This document shows, piece by piece, positions 28,114 to 33,923 of a stretch of DNA of 33,923 nucleotides. The notes beneath the pieces are model-generated. The model searched no databases, was not told the origin of the DNA, and saw nothing but the letters and a program-made list of their open reading frames with translations. A program made the translations under genes and the position numbers. Source of the DNA: Prevotella sp. (GTDB lineage: Bacteria; Bacteroidota; Bacteroidia; Bacteroidales; Bacteroidaceae). Positions within the stretch are counted from its first letter, which is position 1. Each line of letters begins with the position of its first letter. Where the stretch lies: assembly GCA_021204605.1 (NCBI GenBank), contig JAJPZD010000180.1, positions 1 to 33,923 on the forward strand, in the 5' to 3' direction.

Positions 28114-28310
28114 TGCGTCTGCCAAAATATATTCAAAAATTCCTCAAATAGCGACAAACAAATGTAGGGACATAATTTATTATGTCCGCTTGTCAACAAA
28201 GAGAAAATTTTACAATTAATTCCTTACAAATATTCGCTATCTGCGGACATAATGAATTATGTCCCTACACATGGATAAACGAGGTTAAAATTGCTTGCGT
28301 CTGCCAAAAT
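28114..28310. repeat. REP-like inverted pair bracketed by 15-bp direct repeats
   Basis: Two 26-bp units at 28163-28188 and 28244-28269 are inverted copies of each other with one mismatch (TGTAGGGACATAAT at the outer side of each). Each unit is itself a palindrome, GGACATAAT / ATTATGTCC around two central bases. The pair resembles a BIME, as made from REP sequences mobilised by RAYT transposases. TGCGTCTGCCAAAAT is repeated directly at 28114-28128 and 28296-28310, bracketing the pair. Confidence 0.7.
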
Positions 28311-28376
28311 CAATCAAAAGTCCTTATCACAGATACTTGTAAAGACGATTCACAAATCAGATAGCAAAAAAGCAGA

Positions 28377-29069
28377 TTAACTATTTATAGCCTGATAATA
28401 TTTTTCCAATAGCCACGCTTTTTGTCCGGCTATTGTCATGTTGCTGTTGTCAAGCTCTATTGCGTCTTCTGCCTTGCGAAGAGGGGATGCCTCTCGGTGG
28501 GAATCAATATAGTCGCGCTCCTGCACGTTTTTCAATATGTCGTCGTAGTCTGCCTCCATACCTTTGCTTTTAAGCTCGTCATAACGCCTTTGGGCACGGA
28601 CTTCTGCGGAAGCGGTAACAAAAATTTTCAGTTCCGCATCAGGGAACACCACCGTTCCGATGTCACGACCATCCATCACTATACCCTTCTCATCACCCAT
28701 TCGCTGCTGCTGCGCCACAAGTGCTTCCCTTACAAAAGGCAATGTGGCTATCGGACTGACATGAGCTGACACCTCCATGCTCCGTATCTCCTTCTCAACC
28801 AATTCACCATTGAGATATGTATCAGGGCGGCCAGCCTCCGCATTGAACTTAAATGAAATATTTATTTCGCCCATCCTTTCTCTAAGCTCACCCGTTTTTA
28901 TACTGCCATCTGCATTGAAAAGACCGTTGCGAAGGGCAAAAAGAGTCACCGAGCGGTACATCGCTCCCGTATCAACATACACATACCCTACCTCACGGGC
29001 AAGATCCTTCGCCATCGTGCTCTTGCCGCACGACGAAAACCCGTCTATAGCTATGGTGATTTTTTTCAT
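28377..29069 (-). CDS. cmk: Cytidylate kinase
   Basis: Phosphorylates CMP and dCMP with ATP in pyrimidine nucleotide salvage. The 230-aa protein has the P-loop GFSSCGKST (10-18), the nucleotide-binding DTGAMYR (33-39), and [12 protein letters not shown] (132-143), with the lid segment [13 protein letters not shown] further on; length is typical of the monomeric bacterial enzyme. It lies 41 bases after porQ on the same strand, so the two probably share a transcript. Downstream is the repeat region separating it from the defence operon. Confidence 0.96.
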   Translation of the reverse strand: MKKITIAIDGFSSCGKSTMAKDLAREVGYVYVDTGAMYRSVTLFALRNGLFNADGSIKTGELRERMGEINISFKFNAEAGRPDTYLNGELVEKEIRSMEVSAHVSPIATLPFVREALVAQQQRMGDEKGIVMDGRDIGTVVFPDAELKIFVTASAEVRAQRRYDELKSKGMEADYDDILKNVQERDYIDSHREASPLRKAEDAIELDNSNMTIAGQKAWLLEKYYQAINS

Positions 29070-29110
29070 TGCTTATTAGTTGTTACGATTACTACATTGA
29101 AAAATGGCAT

Positions 29111-30058
29111 TCAAAGGTTATACGACACGTTCACCACTATCGCATTCGCTGAAACGTGTAATTTCGAGTAACCAACCTGCAGCTTGAAACGTTCCAACTG
29201 TAGTCCTGCACCGAAAGAGAAAGCCGCACCATGACTGCTTCTATCATCATCTGTATCGCCTATCGCCATCTCATCAGCACGTCTGAAATTATATCCGCCG
29301 GCAATGTATATCTGCTGTGTCAATATTATATCCACACCAAATATAATGTGGTTTATGAACTTGTAGTCCCAATGGTTAAGGTCATCCAATGTCAGCGACA
29401 ACCTGAAAGGCAAGACACCAAAACGCTTGCTTACTCCTGCCTGCACGTCAATTGGCATCTTCTCGTACTCCTCATCGTATGCCTTTATCTGACCACCAAG
29501 ATTTTTCGCCACCAGAGACACCGACCACTCATGCTCAGGGTCATAATAGTTCAATCCAAGATCTACACCCACTGCCATGGAATTGTAACTGCCGATATAT
29601 GAGGTGATGAACTTCGCCGTTATTCCGCCAACTAACCTGTCGGAAAGAAGATAACTGAAAACTCCATTGACTGCAATGTCTCGTGCAGAAAACTCCCCCG
29701 TCTGAATATTGTTCTCATCCACCTCCTTCATAGTGCCGTAATCAATGTATTGGGCCATTACTGCCCAAGATGCCTTTTCCTTCACAATCCTGTTGAACGA
29801 TGCACTTGCCGTAGTAACCCCCTCCATATAAGTCATGAAATTCAAATTCAGACTCTTGTCGCTTACGGTAGAAAGAAGTGCGGGATTATGAAACACCAAT
29901 GATGGGTCATCCTCCACCAAGGTGATATTGTAGCCCCCCAATGCAGCAACGTGAGCACTAACTGGCAGACGCAAGAAATTATAGCCTGTCTGACTCTCTT
30001 GCGCTTTGGATAATGCAGAAATTAACAGTAGCAGTAGAAATAAAATATTTTTTTTCAT
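29111..30058 (-). CDS. porQ: Type IX secretion system protein PorQ
   Basis: A 315-aa outer-membrane beta-barrel-type protein needed for type IX secretion in Bacteroidetes. A signal peptide (MKKNILFLLLLLISALSKA) is followed by the family's opening YNFLRLPVSAHVAALGG and the PorV/PorQ-type FHNPALLS motif, then alternating strands ending in a beta-barrel-style C-terminus (HVSANAIVVNVSYNL). It does not itself carry a type IX C-terminal sorting domain. The porQ-cmk pairing is common in Bacteroidales and supports the call. A TATCTTTG -7 box lies just upstream. Confidence 0.88.
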   Translation of the reverse strand: MKKNILFLLLLLISALSKAQESQTGYNFLRLPVSAHVAALGGYNITLVEDDPSLVFHNPALLSTVSDKSLNLNFMTYMEGVTTASASFNRIVKEKASWAVMAQYIDYGTMKEVDENNIQTGEFSARDIAVNGVFSYLLSDRLVGGITAKFITSYIGSYNSMAVGVDLGLNYYDPEHEWSVSLVAKNLGGQIKAYDEEYEKMPIDVQAGVSKRFGVLPFRLSLTLDDLNHWDYKFINHIIFGVDIILTQQIYIAGGYNFRRADEMAIGDTDDDRSSHGAAFSFGAGLQLERFKLQVGYSKLHVSANAIVVNVSYNL

Positions 30059-30080
30059 CCGATTACGTCAAATTTTCACG

Positions 30081-30088
30081 CAAAGATA
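30081..30088 (-). promoter_or_regulatory. Candidate porQ promoter, -7 box
   Basis: TATCTTTG on the minus strand, 22 bases before the porQ ATG, matches the Bacteroidetes -7 consensus exactly. A TTTG at the expected -33 position is not seen. The 157-base divergent gap (30059-30215) between porQ and the TonB-like gene otherwise holds AT-rich sequence. Confidence 0.45.
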
Positions 30089-30215
30089 TACCTTTTTCAA
30101 AATATCTGCATTATTTTTGTAAGGTAATAGCACGTTGCCCTTTGCGATTTTCTTGTTTATAACGAAAAAAAAAGAAAAATAGTGTGAAGTGGAAACATTT
30201 TAACGAGAGCGAATT

Positions 30216-30923
30216 GTGGAGATAAAAAAATCACATAAAGCCGATCTGGAAAGCAAACGCATCACAGGATTTCTGCTTGGTCTTGTAGTGGTGCTGTCTG
30301 TTTTCATTGTACTGTTAGAGTTCACAACACAGAGTGTTGATACTGATGTCAACAGCAACCTCATTGATGACCTCTCGCAGGATATTGAGATGATGCCCGT
30401 GCTCCAACGGGACATGATCACCGCCGAGACCTCCTCCTCCCCTACGTTTACTGAAAAACTCAACATCGTCGAGACCGAAGTGAGTGATGCTCAAGAGAAG
30501 CCGGCAATTGAAGATAACATAGACGCAAACTTAAACGATATCACCAGTTTATTGACAGACAATGGGGAAGACATCTCGGCAGTATCAACTGTAAACGCAA
30601 ACGATAACCCTCTTGACTTCCGGGTAGTGGAAAAGCTGCCTGAGTTTCCAGGCGGCATGAAGGAGTTTATGAAATGGCTGACAAAAAACCTCAAGTACCC
30701 TATCATGGCACAGCAAAAAAACATTGAGGGTAAGGTTATGGTATCGTTCATCATCAACAAAGACGGTACAGTGGTCGCTCCAAAGGTGGTCCAGTCGGCA
30801 AGTCCTGAACTTGACAAAGAGGCTCTCCGTGTAATCCGCAATATGCCGAAATGGAAAGCGGGTATTGACAACGGACAACCTTGCCGCACGTATATGTGCA
30901 TCCCGATAGTATTCAGATTATAG
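30216..30923 (+). CDS. TonB family protein (energy transducer)
   Basis: Inner-membrane-anchored protein that passes proton-motive energy to outer-membrane receptors or has a related envelope role. The 235-aa protein has a short cytoplasmic N-terminus, one membrane helix (ITGFLLGLVVVLSVFIVLLE, ~16-35), an acidic periplasmic linker instead of a proline-rich one, and a C-terminal TonB domain from ~140 (PEFPGGMKEFMKWLTKNLKY, VSFIINKDGTV, WKAGIDNGQP). The start is GTG at 30216 because no ATG fits upstream of the membrane helix. No exbB, exbD or receptor gene is adjacent; it leads the polyprenyl synthetase and tatD genes instead, an arrangement seen in other Bacteroidales. I leave the symbol empty because genomes carry many paralogues. 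Confidence 0.88.
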   Translation: MEIKKSHKADLESKRITGFLLGLVVVLSVFIVLLEFTTQSVDTDVNSNLIDDLSQDIEMMPVLQRDMITAETSSSPTFTEKLNIVETEVSDAQEKPAIEDNIDANLNDITSLLTDNGEDISAVSTVNANDNPLDFRVVEKLPEFPGGMKEFMKWLTKNLKYPIMAQQKNIEGKVMVSFIINKDGTVVAPKVVQSASPELDKEALRVIRNMPKWKAGIDNGQPCRTYMCIPIVFRL

Positions 30924-30956
30924 AATTAACCCATATTTAATAAATGCGAAATCACC

Positions 30957-31931
30957 ATGTTGACAGCAAAAGAAATCCTTGAGATAGTAAACGCATATAT
31001 CTACAACCTGCCTTACGACCGCAAGCCACAAAGCCTTTACGAACCGATTGAATATGTACTGTCTTTGGGGGGAAAAAGAATACGCCCCTCACTAATGCTT
31101 ATGGCATACAATATGTACAATGATGACCCTGAAAAAATACTGCCGTTGGCATGCGCGATAGAGACATATCACAACTTCACACTTCTCCACGATGACCTTA
31201 TGGACAACGCAAGCATGAGGAGAGGACACCAGACTGTTCACGAGAAATGGAACGCCAACACCGCGATACTATCAGGAGACACCATGCTCGTACTCGCTTT
31301 CCAGCGCATGACACAATGTCCTCCCGACAAGTTGAAAGCAGTATTAGACCTTTTTATCGAGACAACTCTTCAAATAGGTGACGGGCAGCAGTATGACATG
31401 GACTTCGAGGAGCGTACCGATGTTACCGAAGAGGAATACATAGAGATGATACGTCTCAAAACCAGCGTCTTGTTGGCATGCTCATTGAAGATAGGAGCAC
31501 TGCTCGCTGACGCACAGGAAAAGGATGCTGAAAACCTTTATAAATTCGGAGAACAGTTGGGCCTTGCTTTCCAGTTGCAGGATGATTACCTTGATGTGTA
31601 TGGCGACCCGGCTGTTTTCGGTAAGGCGATAGGTGGCGATATTCTATGCAACAAAAAGACATTCATGCTAATTAATGCCTTCAACCGTGCCGAGGACACT
31701 ATGAAAAAAGAGATAATGAAATGGGTAACGGCAGAGACATTCAACCCAAAAGAGAAAATCGCTGCTGTAACTGATATCTATAATAAGCTATGTATCAATC
31801 TCTTGGCGGAGGAGAAAATAGAATATTATTTTGCACAGAGCCGTAAATATCTTACTGCTGTCAATGTTAGCGATGAGCGCAAAGCTGTTCTCACGGAATA
31901 CACTAACAAAATGATGAACAGGAAATATTAA
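30957..31931 (+). CDS. Polyprenyl synthetase (trans-prenyl diphosphate synthase)
   Basis: Condenses IPP with allylic diphosphates to make linear prenyl diphosphates such as FPP or GGPP. The 324-aa protein carries the first aspartate-rich motif DDLMD (79-83), with GGKRIRP (38-44) and MRRGHQTVH between, and the second DDYLD (209-213) followed by FGKAIGGDI. Residues just before the first motif (F74, T75) bear on chain length but do not settle it, so I call no specific product. ATG at 30957 is 33 bases after the TonB-like gene; tatD follows after 15 bases, so the three genes likely form one operon. Confidence 0.93.
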   Translation: MLTAKEILEIVNAYIYNLPYDRKPQSLYEPIEYVLSLGGKRIRPSLMLMAYNMYNDDPEKILPLACAIETYHNFTLLHDDLMDNASMRRGHQTVHEKWNANTAILSGDTMLVLAFQRMTQCPPDKLKAVLDLFIETTLQIGDGQQYDMDFEERTDVTEEEYIEMIRLKTSVLLACSLKIGALLADAQEKDAENLYKFGEQLGLAFQLQDDYLDVYGDPAVFGKAIGGDILCNKKTFMLINAFNRAEDTMKKEIMKWVTAETFNPKEKIAAVTDIYNKLCINLLAEEKIEYYFAQSRKYLTAVNVSDERKAVLTEYTNKMMNRKY

Positions 31932-31946
31932 GAGTATCCAAAAAAT

Positions 31947-32726
31947 ATGAATTTCATAGACACACATACCCACTTGGATGGTCACGAGTTTGACGAGGAC
32001 CGTGATGAGGTTGTAGCTCGGGCAAAAGCTGTCGGTGTCAGTAAGGTGTTTGTTCCTGCCATCGACCTGTCATCTGTAGATACGGTTCTTGCAACATGTA
32101 AACACTATCCAGCGTTTGCCTACCCGATGCTCGGACTGCATCCAGAGGAGGTGAAGGATGACTGGCAGGATGTGTTGGCAAAGATGAAGCCGCTATTAGA
32201 TGCGCCAAATCATCCTTTCATCGCTATCGGTGAAGTGGGATTGGACTATTATTGGAGCCGTGAGTTCGAAAAAGAACAGTTGCTTGCTTTCGAAGATCAG
32301 GTTCGTTGGAGCATTGAATACCACCTGCCATTGATGATTCACTGCCGCAAAGCGCAGAACGAAATGGTAAAATTGTTGAGGAAATACGACAAAGACCTTC
32401 CCGGCGGTGTGTTCCATTGTTTCACTGGAAATGAGAAAGAGGCATCGGAATTGCTTTCATTCGACAATTTCGCACTCGGTATAGGTGGTGTACTGACATT
32501 CAAGAAATCCCACCTTCCAGAGGTGTTGACAACCATTCCTATTGAGAGAATAGTACTTGAAACTGACTCTCCATATATGGCACCGGTGCCCATGCGAGGC
32601 AAGCGCAACGAGAGTTCTTTCATTTTTCATGTCCTTGAACGAATCGCACAATGCTATGGGATTAGCACCGAGCAAGTGGCAGATATTACAAATAAAAATG
32701 TTGAGAGGATTTTTGGAAAACTTTGA
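31947..32726 (+). CDS. TatD family metal-dependent hydrolase
   Basis: TIM-barrel amidohydrolase-type enzyme; E. coli TatD acts as a 3'-5' DNA exonuclease, but Bacteroidales members are mostly untested. The 259-aa protein keeps the metal ligands H7 and H9 (DTHTHLD), E96 (IGEVGLDYYW), H132 (MIHCR), H157 (GVFHCFTG) and D207 (LETDSPYMAP), with the family ending NVERIFG. It follows the polyprenyl synthetase closely and ends one base before the Fic gene. Confidence 0.94.
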   Translation: MNFIDTHTHLDGHEFDEDRDEVVARAKAVGVSKVFVPAIDLSSVDTVLATCKHYPAFAYPMLGLHPEEVKDDWQDVLAKMKPLLDAPNHPFIAIGEVGLDYYWSREFEKEQLLAFEDQVRWSIEYHLPLMIHCRKAQNEMVKLLRKYDKDLPGGVFHCFTGNEKEASELLSFDNFALGIGGVLTFKKSHLPEVLTTIPIERIVLETDSPYMAPVPMRGKRNESSFIFHVLERIAQCYGISTEQVADITNKNVERIFGKL

Positions 32727-32727
32727 A

Positions 32728-33558
32728 ATGAGCCTGAATGACAAAACAAAAGCATTGCTTTCCTTACTTGACGAATATAAAGAATTGGGAATTGCCGAAC
32801 AGATAGATCACAATAAATTCTATCTATACTCCATTATTACCCATTCCACAGCCATAGAAGGTAGTACGGTAACAGAAATAGAGAACCAACTGCTTTTCGA
32901 TGAGGGTATTGCGGCAAAAGGGCGTAGCATACAGGAGCAATTGATGAATTTGGACTTGAAAGCCGCATACGAGCGTTCCATGAAATTGGCTAAGGCACAT
33001 ACCGAGTTTTCTGTTGATATGCTGAAAAATCTGTCTGCCTTAGTCATGAAAAATACCGGTAGCGAATATAACACATTAAATGGAATTTTCGATTCCTCAA
33101 AAGGAGACCTCCGCTTGGTTGGTGTTACGGCTGGTATCGGCGGGAAATCTTATATGAATTTTCTTAAAGTTCCTGCCAAATTAGAGGAACTTTGTCTGCA
33201 TATCAATGAACAAAGAAAGCATCTTCTGAATACAGATAATGTGATAGAAAAGTACATCGCAAGTTTTGAGGCCCACTTCAATCTTGTTACCATTCATCCA
33301 TGGGTAGATGGTAACGGACGTATGTCGCGACTTGTGATGAACCATCTGCAATATGAGTTCGGACTTATTCCTTCAATAATAGCCAAAGAGGATAAAGCTG
33401 AATATATTCAGTCGTTCATCGATTCACGGGAACAGGAAACACTCCTTCCTTTTTATGAATTCATGTTTGACGAACATATCAGGAACATCCGTAACGAGAT
33501 TGAGGAATACAAGAAATCACAATTGGATGACCCGATAAAGCCATTTCTGACCCGATAA
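32728..33558 (+). CDS. Fic family protein, class II, C-terminally truncated by frameshift
   Basis: Fic proteins usually transfer AMP from ATP to a target protein. The 276-aa product has the active-site motif HPWVDGNGRMSR (190-201, canonical HPFxDGNGRxxR with W for F) and the N-terminal inhibitory motif S40-TAI-E44-G45, which places it in class II. The frame is open upstream to 32557 inside tatD, but the ATG at 32728, one base after the tatD stop, begins the true N-terminus (MSLNDKTKALL). The protein now ends DDPIKPFLTR; relatives with a DPIK-type linker continue into a winged-helix domain, and that domain is still readable in another frame just downstream. It may be co-transcribed with tatD. 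The Fic fold is confident; targets are unknown. Confidence 0.88.
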   Translation: MSLNDKTKALLSLLDEYKELGIAEQIDHNKFYLYSIITHSTAIEGSTVTEIENQLLFDEGIAAKGRSIQEQLMNLDLKAAYERSMKLAKAHTEFSVDMLKNLSALVMKNTGSEYNTLNGIFDSSKGDLRLVGVTAGIGGKSYMNFLKVPAKLEELCLHINEQRKHLLNTDNVIEKYIASFEAHFNLVTIHPWVDGNGRMSRLVMNHLQYEFGLIPSIIAKEDKAEYIQSFIDSREQETLLPFYEFMFDEHIRNIRNEIEEYKKSQLDDPIKPFLTR

Positions 33559-33757
33559 AAGCCTAACTGTATCAAGCTATTGTAAAAAGGTAAAAAGCAA
33601 CAGGCTCAACTATGCAGAGTATGGGGCTTTGCTTGGTGTATCACAGGCAACTGTAAAAAGACGTTTGAAAGAGCGAAATGCAGGTTTGATTGTACGTGTG
33701 GGAAGCTATAAGAGCGGTTACTGGAATTTCTGCCAAACCTCTCCAACAAATATGTAA
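33551..33757 (+). pseudogene. Detached winged-helix C-terminus of the Fic gene
   Basis: In the +1 frame relative to the Fic gene, 68 codons read SLTVSSYCKKVKSNRLNYAE, then GALLGVSQATVKRRLKE and GLIVRVGSYKSGYWNF before a TAA at 33755-33757. This is a helix-turn-helix plus wing, as found at the C-terminus of many Fic proteins. It has no start codon of its own. The break lies in a short duplicated stretch, TGACCCGATAAAG at 33528-33541 region and TGACCCGATAAAAG near 33548-33561, where a slip is plausible. A sequencing or assembly error cannot be excluded. Confidence 0.6.
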
Positions 33758-33785
33758 GTGTCGACTTTTTATCGAAAAAATTCAT

Positions 33786-33793
33786 TATCTTTG
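33786..33793 (+). promoter_or_regulatory. Candidate promoter -7 box for the last gene
   Basis: TATCTTTG matches TAnnTTTG and lies 17 bases before the ATG at 33811. No clear TTTG stands 19-21 bases upstream, only a T-run at 33766-33770. It suggests the last gene has its own promoter. Confidence 0.5.
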
Positions 33794-33810
33794 CATATTC
33801 AAACGTTGCA

Positions 33811-33923
33811 ATGGATAGAAAGGGTTTTATAACAAGTCTGGGGTTCGTTCCAAAAGATGGAACTAAATGCGTGTACCAAAAGGTATATGCCGCTCACGAC
33901 TGTTATACCATATCCATTGATCT
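33811..33923 (+). CDS. N-terminal fragment, possibly an N6-methylase or R-M protein
   Basis: An open frame runs from ATG at 33811 off the window end (37 codons; MDRKGFITSLGFVPKDGTKC is the start). The pattern of a short helix, a LGFVPKDG turn and an exchanging basic/aromatic strand (VYQKVYAAHDCYTISID) recalls the N-termini of some restriction endonuclease-like or N-6 DNA methylase proteins of Bacteroidetes. That resemblance is from memory and weak. A good -7 box upstream supports it being a real gene. Confidence 0.5.
   Translation, partial: MDRKGFITSLGFVPKDGTKCVYQKVYAAHDCYTISID

Larger units (their letters stand above)
27939..28376. other. Regulatory and repeat region between the defence operon and cmk
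   Basis: 438 bases with no convincing gene (the plus-strand frame at 28182-28364 is built largely of repeat sequence). The part next to the operon (to about 28110) is AT-rich and holds the candidate promoter and palindrome. The part from 28114 to 28310 holds a pair of inverted REP-like sequences bracketed by a direct repeat. I see no tRNA, integrase or att-like sequence and no clear terminator for cmk. Confidence 0.7.

Noticed and set aside
28182-28364. Plus-strand open frame of 60 codons
   Set aside because: It runs across the inverted REP unit and shows no protein-like pattern, promoter or family resemblance.
11775-28376. Integrative element with att sites
   Set aside because: No integrase, tRNA, relaxase or matching terminal repeats at the two operon flanks. 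The 15-bp direct repeat at 28114 and 28296 brackets only the REP pair.
1-33923. CRISPR arrays, rRNA or tRNA genes, and insertion sequences
   Set aside because: I saw no regularly spaced repeats, no tRNA-like cloverleaf with TTCGA-type arm, no rRNA signature and no transposase gene. A computational scan would be more sensitive than reading.

Overview
The window looks like chromosomal DNA from a Bacteroidales bacterium, probably Prevotella-like. Support comes from a type IX secretion gene (porQ), Bacteroidetes-type promoter boxes (TTTG then TAnnTTTG), A-rich leaders with little Shine-Dalgarno signal, DUF1573 and MeaB proteins, and a TonB / polyprenyl synthetase / TatD cluster. I cannot assign a genus from sequence alone.

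Layout. Positions 1-810: AT-rich edge, one small unrecognised gene, and a hairpin terminator facing thrS. 811-2775: thrS on the minus strand. 2982-11774: a plus-strand run of a very large alpha-2-macroglobulin-like secreted protein, a DUF1573 protein whose 5' end lies inside an inverted-repeat element, the MeaB GTPase, and ispH. 11824-27938: a 16-kb minus-strand accessory operon, transcribed SNF2-type helicase -> giant N6-adenine DNA methyltransferase -> giant SF2 helicase with a DUF1998 zinc domain -> UvrD-like SF1 helicase with an N-terminal RelE-like toxin domain. 27939-28376: the operon's regulatory region, with a 16-bp palindrome and a REP-like inverted pair. 28377-30058: cmk and porQ (minus). 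30216-32726: TonB-like protein, polyprenyl synthetase and TatD (plus). 32728-33923: a Fic protein whose winged-helix C-terminus has been frameshifted off, then the start of another protein that may belong to a restriction-modification enzyme.

The feature of greatest interest is the four-gene operon. A SNF2 helicase, an adenine methyltransferase and a DUF1998-type SF2 helicase together recall class 1 DISARM (DrmD, DrmMI, DrmA/DrmB) and also Druantia (DruE) and BREX type 3 (BrxHII, PglX). It has no DrmC-like phospholipase D, no PglZ and no BrxC, and it ends in a RelE-helicase fusion. The simplest reading is a DISARM-related anti-phage operon of unusual make-up. The methyltransferase would mark self DNA, three helicases would engage or unwind foreign DNA, and the RelE-like domain or a degenerate nuclease-like C-terminal domain could be the effector. 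This function is inferred from composition, not shown. The operon sits between ispH and cmk, beside repeats but with no integrase or tRNA in view. A second, smaller accessory patch (Fic plus a possible R-M gene) starts right after tatD.
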